Shown here in pieces: positions 33,591 through 41,442 of a stretch of DNA of 64,000 bases. The first letter of the stretch is position 1, and each line of letters begins with the position of its first letter. The DNA is from JAJPKK01 sp963800215 (GTDB lineage: Bacteria; Pseudomonadota; Alphaproteobacteria; Rhizobiales; Xanthobacteraceae). The notes below the pieces were generated by a model. It had not been told where the DNA came from, did not search any database, and saw only the letters and a list, made by a program, of their open reading frames with translations. The position numbers and the translations under genes are program-made. The stretch lies in NCBI GenBank assembly GCA_963800215.1, contig CAWCZY010000019.1:62001-126000 (forward strand). The letters run 5' to 3'.

Positions 33591-35711
33591 ATGGCAGCTT
33601 TGTGGATCATCGTCCTGTGCGGGGCGCTGGGTATCGGTTACGCGGTCTGGGCGACCCAGTCGGTGATGGCGGCGGACGCCGGCAGTGCGCGGATGCAGGA
33701 AATCTCCGCTGCCGTGCGCGAGGGCGCGCAAGCCTATCTCAAGCGGCAATACGCCACCATCGGGATCGTCGGTATCGTGATCTTCGCGATCGTCAGCTAT
33801 TTCCTCGGCTGGCTCGTGGGCATCGGCTTTGCCATCGGCGCGGTGCTTTCGGGGCTTGCCGGCTTCATCGGCATGAACGTCTCGGTGCGCGCCAATGTGC
33901 GCACCGCGCAGGCGGCGATCTCTTCGCTTGCCGGTGGCCTGGAGATCGCCTTCAAGGCGGGCGCGATCACGGGAATGCTGGTGGCGAGTCTCGCGCTGCT
34001 CGGCGTCACCCTCTATTTCGGCTTCCTCACCGGCACCCTCAAGCTCGCCGCCAATGACCGCACCGTCATCGATGCCATGGTGGCGCTCGGCTTCGGCGCC
34101 TCGCTGATCTCGATCTTCGCGAGGCTCGGCGGCGGCATCTTCACCAAGGGGGCCGATGTCGGCGGCGACCTCGTCGGCAAGGTCGAGGCCGGCATTCCCG
34201 AGGACGATCCGCGCAATCCCGCCACCATCGCCGACAATGTCGGCGATAATGTCGGCGACTGCGCCGGCATGGCGGCCGACCTGTTCGAGACCTATGCGGT
34301 GACCACGGTCGCGACCATGGTACTGGCGGCGATCTTCTTCAACGGCACACCGATCCTGTTCAACATGATGACCTTGCCGCTCGCCATCGGCGGCGTCTGC
34401 ATCATCACCTCGGTGGTCGGCACCTTCTTCGTCAAGCTGCCGGCCAGCCAGTCGATTATGGGTGCGCTCTACCGCGGGCTGATCGTGACCGGCGGCTTGT
34501 CGCTCATCGGCATCGCCCTCGTCATCGCCGTGCTGATCGGGTTCGGCTCACTGCCGGGCGTGAGTTATACCGGCCTCGGCCTGTTCACCTGCGGCATCGT
34601 CGGCCTCGCGGTCACCGGCCTCATCATCTGGATCACCGAATACTACACCGGTACCGAGTTCCGGCCGGTCCAGTCGATCGCGGCGGCCTCGGTCACGGGG
34701 CACGGCACCAACGTCATCCAGGGCCTCGCCATCTCGCTCGAATCGACGGCGCTGCCGGCCCTCGTCATCATCGCGGGCATTCTCATCACCTATTCGCTGG
34801 CGGGCCTGTTCGGCATCGCCATCGCGGTGACCACAATGCTGGCGCTGGCGGGCATGGTAGTGGCGCTCGACGCCTTCGGCCCGGTCACCGACAATGCCGG
34901 CGGCATCGCCGAAATGGCCGGGTTGCCGAAGGAAGTGCGCAAGTCGACCGACGCGCTCGATGCGGTCGGCAACACCACCAAGGCGGTGACCAAGGGCTAC
35001 GCCATCGGCTCGGCCGGGCTCGGTGCGCTGGTGCTGTTCGCGGCCTATAACGAAGACCTCAAATTCTTCATCGGCGACGTCGCGCATCATCCCTATTTCC
35101 AGGGCGTGCAGCTCGATTTCTCCCTCAACAATCCGTACGTGGTGGTCGGCCTGCTGTTCGGCGGCCTGTTGCCCTACCTGTTCGGCGCCATGGCGATGAC
35201 GGCGGTGGGCCGCGCCGCGAGCGCCATCGTCGAGGAGGTCCGGCGCCAGTTCAAGGAAAAGCCGGGCATCATGAAGGGTACCGACAAGCCGGATTACGGC
35301 CGCGCCGTCGACATGCTCACGAAGGCGGCGATCAAGGAGATGATCATACCGTCGCTGTTGCCGGTGCTGTCGCCGATCTTCGTCTATTTCGCGATCTACG
35401 TGATCGCGGGCGGCGGCGCGGCGGGCAAATCCGCGGGCTTCTCCGCGGTCGGCGCCATGCTGCTCGGGGTCATCGTCACCGGCCTGTTCGTCGCGATCTC
35501 CATGACCTCCGGCGGCGGCGCCTGGGACAATGCCAAGAAATACATCGAGGACGGCCATTACGGCGGCAAGGGCTCCGACGCCCACAAGGCCGCCGTGACC
35601 GGCGACACCGTCGGCGATCCCTACAAGGATACCGCGGGGCCGGCGGTTAATCCGATGATCAAGATAACCAACATCGTGGCGCTGCTGCTGCTGGCGGTGC
35701 TGGCGCGCTGA
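33591..35711 (+). CDS. hppA: K+-insensitive membrane-bound proton-translocating pyrophosphatase
   Basis: This 706-aa protein with about 16 membrane helices couples pyrophosphate hydrolysis to H+ export. Signatures are GGGIFTKGADVGGDLVGKVE with the catalytic loop, DDPRNPATIADNVGDNVGDC, ITEYYTGTEFRPVQSIA, DAFGPVTDNAGGIAEM and the C-terminal AAVTGDTVGDPYKDTAGP. The Lys in VGNTTKAVTKGYAIGSAG, where K+-dependent enzymes have Ala, marks the K+-independent type. ATG 33591 fits the first helix (LWIIVLCGALGIGYAVW); the longer upstream frame is poor. The gene is intact. Confidence 0.95.
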   Translation: MAALWIIVLCGALGIGYAVWATQSVMAADAGSARMQEISAAVREGAQAYLKRQYATIGIVGIVIFAIVSYFLGWLVGIGFAIGAVLSGLAGFIGMNVSVRANVRTAQAAISSLAGGLEIAFKAGAITGMLVASLALLGVTLYFGFLTGTLKLAANDRTVIDAMVALGFGASLISIFARLGGGIFTKGADVGGDLVGKVEAGIPEDDPRNPATIADNVGDNVGDCAGMAADLFETYAVTTVATMVLAAIFFNGTPILFNMMTLPLAIGGVCIITSVVGTFFVKLPASQSIMGALYRGLIVTGGLSLIGIALVIAVLIGFGSLPGVSYTGLGLFTCGIVGLAVTGLIIWITEYYTGTEFRPVQSIAAASVTGHGTNVIQGLAISLESTALPALVIIAGILITYSLAGLFGIAIAVTTMLALAGMVVALDAFGPVTDNAGGIAEMAGLPKEVRKSTDALDAVGNTTKAVTKGYAIGSAGLGALVLFAAYNEDLKFFIGDVAHHPYFQGVQLDFSLNNPYVVVGLLFGGLLPYLFGAMAMTAVGRAASAIVEEVRRQFKEKPGIMKGTDKPDYGRAVDMLTKAAIKEMIIPSLLPVLSPIFVYFAIYVIAGGGAAGKSAGFSAVGAMLLGVIVTGLFVAISMTSGGGAWDNAKKYIEDGHYGGKGSDAHKAAVTGDTVGDPYKDTAGPAVNPMIKITNIVALLLLAVLAR

Positions 35712-35723
35712 CGCGGGAAAAGT

Positions 35724-35831
35724 TGTCATTCCGGGCGCCGCCTTCGCGGCGAACCCGGAATCCAGACGGCCTCGCCCCTTGCACCGCAGCCTGGATTCCG
35801 GGTTCGCGCGAAGACGCGCGCCCGGAATGAC
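35724..35831. repeat. dispersed repeat, family C (GTCATTCCGGGCGC...CGCCCGGAATGAC)
   Basis: The outer ends GTCATTCCGGGCG and CGCCCGGAATGAC are inverted, and inner parts GAACCCGGAATCCAG and CTGGATTCCGGGTTC are also inverted. The element separates the convergent hppA and bamE genes. Confidence 0.75.
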
Positions 35832-35871
35832 CGCGCAAATAGACGCGGGCTGCGTACGCCGACGCCGCTAC

Positions 35872-36321
35872 TCAGAACTTCGCGATCTTGAAGACGAAGG
35901 CGAGGTAGTTCTGTTCGACGCCGCCCGATGGGGTGGTGCGGCCGATGGAGTCGAAAATCCTGCCGTCCTTGAGGCCGTAGTCGGCGAGCCGCTGGACCCG
36001 GCGGCCCTTGTCGAAATAGACCGCGACCACACGCCGGTCGATTTCCTTCTGCGGGAAGAACGATATCTGCTCGGACCGCTGGGAAATGTAATAGAACACC
36101 TCACCGCTGAGCGTCGCCACCGTCGACGGCGTTCCCAGCACGATCAAAACCTGCTCCTGGGAGGCTCCGAGCGGGATCTGCTCGAGGGAGCCCTCGGACA
36201 CCATGTAGCCGTGATGATAGACCTGCGTGACGCCGCCACAGCCGCTGGCGAGCGAGCCGGCAAGCATGACCACGATAAGCCTGCCGGAGAGGCAGGCGCG
36301 GCGTTCACTGACCCGGCTCAA
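35872..36321 (-). CDS. bamE: outer membrane protein assembly factor BamE
   Basis: The lipoprotein signal LIVVMLAGSLASGCGG gives a lipidated Cys. The mature domain has the SmpA/OmlA (BamE) text EQIPLGASQEQVLIVLGTPS, then FYYISQRSEQISFF, VVAVYFDKGRRVQRLADYGL and FDSIGRTTPSGG. BamE stabilises the BAM complex that inserts beta-barrels in the outer membrane. The start is unsure: a TTG at 36321 gives a normal leader length (149 aa), while an upstream start at 36390 would add 23 unusual residues. It is divergent from the chaperone gene, as in other members of this order. Confidence 0.85.
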   Translation of the reverse strand: MSRVSERRACLSGRLIVVMLAGSLASGCGGVTQVYHHGYMVSEGSLEQIPLGASQEQVLIVLGTPSTVATLSGEVFYYISQRSEQISFFPQKEIDRRVVAVYFDKGRRVQRLADYGLKDGRIFDSIGRTTPSGGVEQNYLAFVFKIAKF

Positions 36322-36417
36322 CCCGGCATCCCCCTTGCACTCCACGGCCTGATGACCTACCCCGCGGCGGGCGGGAACACAACCGGGCATGCGATCCGCC
36401 CCACGGCTGCTGGCTCG

Positions 36418-36963
36418 ATGATTTTACGGATATTTCGCCGCCAGTTCCACCCCGGGACCATCCACACGCTCTATGGCGCCATCGTGGCACAGGCGCGCCG
36501 GCCTGAATTTTATGAAGAATTCGGTATCGCGGACACCGTCGAGGGGCGCTTCGACATGATCGTGCTGCACCTTGCCATTGTGGTGCGGCGGTTCCGGCGG
36601 GAGCCGCAAGGTGCGGCACTCGGACGCGCCCTGCTCGATGCCTTCGGGCGCGACATGGACCACAATCTGCGCGAGATGGGGGTCGGCGACCTCACCGTGC
36701 CCAAGCAGATGAAGCGCATGATGGAAGCCTTCTATGGTCGCGCCAGAAGCTATGAAAGCGCCTTGGCGGGGGACGATCCCGTCGCCCTCGAACAGGCGCT
36801 CGTCCGCAACGTGTTCGCCGGCGGCGAGCCCCGGGGCGCTGTGTGGCTTGCCGAGTATGTGCGCCGCGCGGCAGGGCAACTGGATACGGTGGACGGCGGG
36901 CAATTTCTGCGGGGCTTGCTTGCTTTTCCTGAGCTTCACGCCATTTTGGCCGGTGGTGCCTGA
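36418..36963 (+). CDS. ubiquinol-cytochrome c chaperone family protein
   Basis: This 181-aa helical protein matches the PF03981 (Cbp3/UQCC1-like) family: IHTLYGAIVAQARRPEFYEE, VEGRFDMIVLHLAIVVRRF, ALGRALLDAFGRDMDHNLRE and GVGDLTVPKQMKRMMEAFYG. It is thought to help assemble the cytochrome bc1 complex. Its place next to bamE and DUF177 is the typical arrangement. The DUF177 gene starts 31 bases downstream. Confidence 0.88.
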   Translation: MILRIFRRQFHPGTIHTLYGAIVAQARRPEFYEEFGIADTVEGRFDMIVLHLAIVVRRFRREPQGAALGRALLDAFGRDMDHNLREMGVGDLTVPKQMKRMMEAFYGRARSYESALAGDDPVALEQALVRNVFAGGEPRGAVWLAEYVRRAAGQLDTVDGGQFLRGLLAFPELHAILAGGA

Positions 36964-36994
36964 TCATTCAAAGATAGGTTCGGAAGCCCTGCGA

Positions 36995-37525
36995 ATGAAT
37001 AAGCCCGAGGGGTGGCGCGTCCCGGTCCACCTGGAGAATGTTCCGGACACCGGACTGCACCTCGATCTCGACGCCGATGAGGAGGTGCGGGCGAGGCTCG
37101 CCGCGCTCGCCGGGGTGCGCAGCGTGTCGCGGCTGAGCGTATCGGCCGACCTGTCGGGCCACGGTGATGGGCTGAGGGCATCGGGGCGGGTGACCGCCAC
37201 CATCGGCCAGACTTGCGTCGTCACCCTCGAACCCCTGGAGAATAGCGTCGACGAGGCGTTCGACGTCCTGTTCCTTCCGCAAGGGGCCGCCGGCGACGGG
37301 TCAGTCTCCGTTCCCGCCGCCGCCGACGAGGTCGACGACACCCGCGAGACCCTGGTCGATGGCACCGCCGACCTCGGTGCGCTCGCCACCGAATTCTTTC
37401 TGCTCGGCATCGACCGCTATCCGCGCAAGCCGGGGGCGGTGTTCGCTCCGCCGGTCGAAGACCGCGCGGCGGACAGTCCGTTCGCCGTGCTCGCCAGGCT
37501 CAAGTCCTCCGGCGACGAGGGATGA
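36995..37525 (+). CDS. DUF177 (YceD-like) protein
   Basis: This 176-aa protein has the YceD/DUF177 features: an N-terminal beta region (WRVPVHLENVPDTGLHLDL), LSVSADLSGHGDGLRASGRV, IGQTCVVTLEPLENSVDEAF, and an acidic DTRETLVDGTADLGALATEF followed by GIDRYPRKPGAVF. The family influences 23S rRNA levels and often lies before rpmF and plsX. Here rpmF is absent and plsX follows after 286 bases. One conserved Cys is kept (TCVV). Confidence 0.88.
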   Translation: MNKPEGWRVPVHLENVPDTGLHLDLDADEEVRARLAALAGVRSVSRLSVSADLSGHGDGLRASGRVTATIGQTCVVTLEPLENSVDEAFDVLFLPQGAAGDGSVSVPAAADEVDDTRETLVDGTADLGALATEFFLLGIDRYPRKPGAVFAPPVEDRAADSPFAVLARLKSSGDEG

Positions 37526-37811
37526 CTTCGCACGAGTCTGCACCGATCTGTCGGTATTTGATTGCAACTAGCTGGAATTACGCGTGATTCCGTTTGCGCC
37601 CGGATGATCCGTAGTGGGTAGCCCAAACCGTTAGTTCTGATCTGCCGGGATAAGCCGGGAACCAAATGTTGGGGGCGGACCACTGGCGGCGCGGCGTCCG
37701 CGGTGCCAAATCCCATTTGTTTCCGCAATCCGACGCGGTATGTTCGCGCCGCAATCGGGCGCTCGGTCGGCGGTACCGAAATTCCGGCGCCGGCCCCCCC
37801 AAGGTTGATCG

Positions 37812-38873
37812 ATGCCCCAGAAGGTACGTATTGCGCTCGACGCCATGGGAGGTGATCACGGCGCGCCGGTTGCCGTCGCCGGCGCCGCGATCTCGCTCGA
37901 TCGCCATCCCGATACCGAGTTCATCCTGGTCGGCGACCGCACCGTCATCGAGCCGTTGCTGGGCGTGCATCCTGCCTTGAGCGCGGCTTCGCGGATCGTC
38001 CACACCGATATCTCGGTCAAAATGAACGAGAAGCCGAGCCAGGCGCTGCGCCACGGCAGGTGGAAATCGTCGATGTGGATGGCCATCGACGCGGTGAAAA
38101 AGGGCGAGGCCGATGCGGTGGTTTCCGCCGGCAATACCGGCGCGCTGATGGCGATGGCGAGATTTCATCTCAAGACCATGGCGGGCGTCGCACGTCCCGC
38201 CATCGCGGCGCTGTGGCCGACGCTGCGTGGGGAATCGATCGTGCTCGATGTCGGGGCGACGATCGGGGGAGACGCCCAGCATCTCGTCGATCTCGCCACC
38301 ATGGGCGGCGCGATGGCGCGGGTGCTGTTCGACCTCGAACGGCCCACCGTCGGTCTCCTCAACATTGGCGTGGAGGAGGTCAAGGGGCTTGAAGAGGTGC
38401 GCGAAGCCGGCCGCATCCTGCGCGAGGCGGACCGGAACGATCTCGACTATGTCGGCTTTGTCGAAGGCGACGACATCGGCAAGGGAACCGTCGATGTCGT
38501 GGTCACCGAGGGCTTTTCCGGCAATATCGCCTTGAAAACTGCCGAAGGAACCGCCAAACAGCTTGGCGAATATTTACGCAATGCCATGAGCCGGACCCTG
38601 TTCGCCAAACTCGGCTACCTGCTCGCCCGCAATGCGTTTGCGGCATTGAAGGACAAGATGGATCCACGCAAGGTCAATGGCGGGGTGTTCCTCGGCCTCA
38701 ACGGCATCGTCATCAAAAGTCATGGCGGCACCGATGCCGAAGGCTTCGCCGCCGCGGTCGATCTCGGCTACGACATGGCCCGCTACGAGCTGCAGGCGAA
38801 GATCTCCCAGACGCTGGAAAAACAGAAGGCGGGCCTGGGCGGGAACCCCGTAGCCGAAAGTATCCCATCGTGA
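37812..38873 (+). CDS. plsX: phosphate acyltransferase PlsX
   Basis: This 353-aa enzyme makes acyl-phosphate from acyl-ACP for phospholipid synthesis. It shows RIALDAMGGDHGAPVAVAGA at the start, ADAVVSAGNTGALMAMARF, NIGVEEVKGLEEVREAG, FVEGDDIGKGTVDVVVTEGF and GFSGNIALKTAEGTA. Length is normal. Its TGA overlaps the GTG start of fabH (GTGA), which implies translational coupling. Confidence 0.95.
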   Translation: MPQKVRIALDAMGGDHGAPVAVAGAAISLDRHPDTEFILVGDRTVIEPLLGVHPALSAASRIVHTDISVKMNEKPSQALRHGRWKSSMWMAIDAVKKGEADAVVSAGNTGALMAMARFHLKTMAGVARPAIAALWPTLRGESIVLDVGATIGGDAQHLVDLATMGGAMARVLFDLERPTVGLLNIGVEEVKGLEEVREAGRILREADRNDLDYVGFVEGDDIGKGTVDVVVTEGFSGNIALKTAEGTAKQLGEYLRNAMSRTLFAKLGYLLARNAFAALKDKMDPRKVNGGVFLGLNGIVIKSHGGTDAEGFAAAVDLGYDMARYELQAKISQTLEKQKAGLGGNPVAESIPS

Positions 38874-39847
38874 CGGTAACGCGTTCGGTCGTGCTCGGCT
38901 GCGGGAGCTACCTGCCGAGCCACATCCTCACCAATTTCGACATCGCCCAAAAAGTCGACACCACCGACCAATGGATCGCCCAGCGCACCGGGATCCGCGA
39001 GCGCCGGATCGCGGCGGCCGGAGAGGTGACCTCCGATCTCGCCATCAACGCCGCCCGCGCGGCGCTCGCAGCCGGCGACATCGACCCGCAATCGATCGAC
39101 CTGATCGTGCTCGCGACCTCGACGCCCGACAACACTTTTCCCGCCAGCGCGGTGTCCGTGCAAGCCGGCCTCGGCATCACGGGAGGCGCCGCGTTCGACT
39201 TGCAGGCCGTGTGTTCCGGCTTCGTGTTCGGACTCGCGGCCGCGGACGGGCTGCTGCGGACCGGCGCCTTCAAGCGGGCGCTGGTGATCGGCGCGGAGAC
39301 CTTTTCGCGCCTGCTCGATTGGACCGACCGCACCACCTGCGTGCTGTTCGGAGATGGCGCCGGGGCGGTGGTGCTGGAGGCGACCCCGCAAGCCGGAAGC
39401 CGAGAGGATCGCGGCATCCTGACGTCGCATCTGCGCTCCGACGGCCGCCACAAGGACAAGCTTTACGTGGATGGCGGGCCGTCTTCCACCGGAACGGTCG
39501 GGCACCTGCGCATGGAAGGCCGTGAGGTGTTCCGCCATGCCATCGCGATGATCACCGACGTGGTGGAGGATGCCTTCGCAGCGACCGGCTATTGCGCCGC
39601 CGACATCGATTGGTTCGTGCCGCACCAGGCCAATAAGCGGATCATCGACGGTTCGGCGCATAAACTCGGCATTTCGGTAGAGAAGATCGTCACCACTGTG
39701 GATAAGCACGGCAACACCTCGGCGGCCTCGATCCCGCTGGCGCTGTCGGTGGCGGTCAGCGACGGACGGATCAAGCGCGGCGACCTGATCCTGCTCGAAG
39801 CCATGGGCGGCGGGTTCACCTGGGGCGCCATCTTGCTGCGGTGGTGA
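38870..39847 (+). CDS. fabH: beta-ketoacyl-ACP synthase III
   Basis: This 325-aa condensing enzyme starts fatty-acid synthesis from acetyl-CoA and malonyl-ACP. The catalytic Cys is in DLQAVCSGFVFG, His in WFVPHQANKRIID and Asn in KHGNTSAASIPLAL; RTGIRERRIA near residue 40 is the CoA-site Arg region, and GDGAGAVVLEA follows. The start is the GTG overlapping the plsX stop. The gene is intact and part of the conserved block ending with ihfA and the MerR-type regulator. Confidence 0.95.
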   Translation: MTVTRSVVLGCGSYLPSHILTNFDIAQKVDTTDQWIAQRTGIRERRIAAAGEVTSDLAINAARAALAAGDIDPQSIDLIVLATSTPDNTFPASAVSVQAGLGITGGAAFDLQAVCSGFVFGLAAADGLLRTGAFKRALVIGAETFSRLLDWTDRTTCVLFGDGAGAVVLEATPQAGSREDRGILTSHLRSDGRHKDKLYVDGGPSSTGTVGHLRMEGREVFRHAIAMITDVVEDAFAATGYCAADIDWFVPHQANKRIIDGSAHKLGISVEKIVTTVDKHGNTSAASIPLALSVAVSDGRIKRGDLILLEAMGGGFTWGAILLRW

Positions 39848-39955
39848 TCTTCACCGTCATTTTTTCGTGTAGGGCGTGAGCCTGATTGACCCGAGGCGTT
39901 CAAGTCCATATCCTTGAACAATAAACAAGATATCGATTGGCGTCGGGGCTGGAGG

Positions 39956-40267
39956 ATGGCCGAAAAGACTGTAACGCGTGCCGACCTCTGCGAGGCGGTC
40001 TATCAGCAGGTCGGGCTGTCGCGCACCGAATCCGCTGCGCTGGTTGAGCTTGTCCTCAAGGAAATCACCGATTGCCTCGAACGCGGCGAAACGGTGAAGC
40101 TCTCCTCGTTCGGCTCTTTCGTGGTGCGCAAGAAGGGCCAGCGCATCGGCCGCAACCCGAAGACGGGTACGGAAGTGCCAATTTCGCCGCGACGGGTTAT
40201 GGTGTTCAAGCCCTCGGCGATTCTCAAGCAACGCATCAACGGCGGGTCGGACGGGCACGGCGGGTAA
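39956..40267 (+). CDS. ihfA: integration host factor subunit alpha
   Basis: This 103-aa HU/IHF-fold protein reads VTRADLCEAVYQQVGLSRTE, then LVLKEITDCLERGETVKLSS, FGSFVVRKKGQRIGRNPKTG and ISPRRVMVFKPSAILKQRIN. IHF bends DNA at specific sites. ATG 39956 gives the family N-terminus; a TTG at 39914 would add 14 residues. It lies between fabH and a MerR-type gene as in Rhodopseudomonas-like genomes. Confidence 0.93.
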   Translation: MAEKTVTRADLCEAVYQQVGLSRTESAALVELVLKEITDCLERGETVKLSSFGSFVVRKKGQRIGRNPKTGTEVPISPRRVMVFKPSAILKQRINGGSDGHGG

Positions 40268-40294
40268 TCGCGCCGACCCCTCAGAGAGGCGGCT

Positions 40295-40939
40295 TTGAAC
40301 AAGGCGCCTGACGCGTTTCGTACGATCAGCGAGGTCGCGGACGATCTCGACCTGCCGCAGCACGTGCTGCGGTTCTGGGAGAGCCGTTTTCCGCAGATTC
40401 GCCCCATGAAGCGTGGCGGCGGCCGGCGCTATTACCGCCCGGACGACATCGACCTGCTGCGCGGCATCCGGCACCTGCTCTACGGCGAGGGCTACACCAT
40501 TCGCGGCGTGCAGCGCATCCTGCGCGAGCAGGGATTGCGCACCGTGCAATCGGTCGGGCAGGGTCGCGTGGTGCCTCTGCCCGAGCCGTTGCATGACGAT
40601 GCCGCCGCAGGTGAGGATGGCGCAGCAGGGGAGGGCCTTCTCAAATTCCTGCCGCCGCGGTTTTCGGGCGCGGTAGCGGCCGGTGAACCGGTCGTGGACG
40701 AGGTGGAATCTCCCGACGAAGGCGACCCCGACTCGCCGCGGTTTTCCGGCGCCGCCCTGGAGGGGGGCGTCGCGGAATCCGACCCGGATCTGCCTTCACC
40801 GGTGAAAACGGCGCCGGAGACGGCCGTGCCGGCGATCACCGGTCTGGCGCCGGAGGAACTCGATCTTCTCAAAGCGGCGCTGCGCCGGCTCGAAGAATGT
40901 CGGCGCCTGCTCGATGGGGCCGGCGGCAACGGCGGCTGA
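40295..40939 (+). CDS. MerR family transcriptional regulator
   Basis: This 214-aa protein has an N-terminal winged helix (FRTISEVADDLDLPQHVLRF, then WESRFPQIRPMKRGGGRRYY and DLLRGIRHLLYGEGYTIRGV). An acidic, Pro-rich linker and a short C-terminal helix (EELDLLKAALRRLEECRRLL) follow. No metal-binding Cys pattern of classical MerR is seen, so the signal is unknown. It starts with TTG after GAGAGGCGG. The position after ihfA is conserved in this group. Confidence 0.9.
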   Translation: MNKAPDAFRTISEVADDLDLPQHVLRFWESRFPQIRPMKRGGGRRYYRPDDIDLLRGIRHLLYGEGYTIRGVQRILREQGLRTVQSVGQGRVVPLPEPLHDDAAAGEDGAAGEGLLKFLPPRFSGAVAAGEPVVDEVESPDEGDPDSPRFSGAALEGGVAESDPDLPSPVKTAPETAVPAITGLAPEELDLLKAALRRLEECRRLLDGAGGNGG

Positions 40940-40948
40940 AGCGCCCCT

Positions 40949-41022
40949 GTAGCCGGGATTGAGCGAACAGCGAAATCCGGGTCGGCCGTCCCGGATGTCC
41001 GCTTCGCTTCCAACCAGGCTAC
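40949..41022. repeat. dispersed palindromic repeat, family A copy
   Basis: It runs from GTAGCCGGGATTGAGCG to CCAACCAGGCTAC with inner AGCGAAATCCGGG and CCGGATGTCCGCTTCGCTTCC. It follows the stop of the MerR-type gene by about 10 bases. Confidence 0.75.
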
Positions 41023-41126
41023 GGGGCCTACGGGTCCGATCCGACGCCGCTGATTTCGCACATCATCTTGCCCGAATGCGGGGTTATTCTCGATTTGGGG
41101 TTTCCTCAACGGGGAGGGGCGGGACC

Positions 41127-41396
41127 ATGAACAAGATCATCATCATTGCCGTCGTGACGACGGGCATCGTAATGGCGGGTGTAGGCTTGGCGCCGGTGGC
41201 CGCCGCGGCGCAGGAACGCGCGGGCGACGCCGCGCTCGGCGCGATCTCCGGCGCCATCGTCGGCGGGCCGGTGGGCTTGGTTGCGGGCGGTGTCATCGGC
41301 TTCACGGCCGGTCCGGCCATCGCGCGCAGCTGGGGACTGCACCACCACTATCACTCCCGCCGCGTCGCCTATCGTCAAAGCAACACCAACCGGTGA
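41127..41396 (+). CDS. small exported glycine-zipper protein
   Basis: This 89-aa product has a signal segment (IIIIAVVTTGIVMAGVGLAP) and then a glycine-zipper-like hydrophobic stretch (ALGAISGAIVGGPVGLVAGG, GVIGFTAGPAIA). The tail is His/Arg-rich (LHHHYHSRRVAYRQ). GGGGAGGGG precedes the ATG. Many small envelope proteins in rhizobia have this plan; function unknown. Confidence 0.65.
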   Translation: MNKIIIIAVVTTGIVMAGVGLAPVAAAAQERAGDAALGAISGAIVGGPVGLVAGGVIGFTAGPAIARSWGLHHHYHSRRVAYRQSNTNR

Positions 41397-41407
41397 TGTG
41401 GTTTTTG

Positions 41408-41435
41408 CTCCCTCCCCCGCCTGCGGGGGAGGGAG
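41408..41435. terminator. perfect 13-bp GC-rich hairpin between convergent genes
   Basis: CTCCCTCCCCCGC and GCGGGGGAGGGAG pair perfectly around a two-base CT. It lies between the stop at 41396 and the convergent stop at 41443 and could serve as a bidirectional terminator. It belongs to the same repeat type as 11641-11671. Confidence 0.6.
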
Positions 41436-41442
41436 TTGTCGC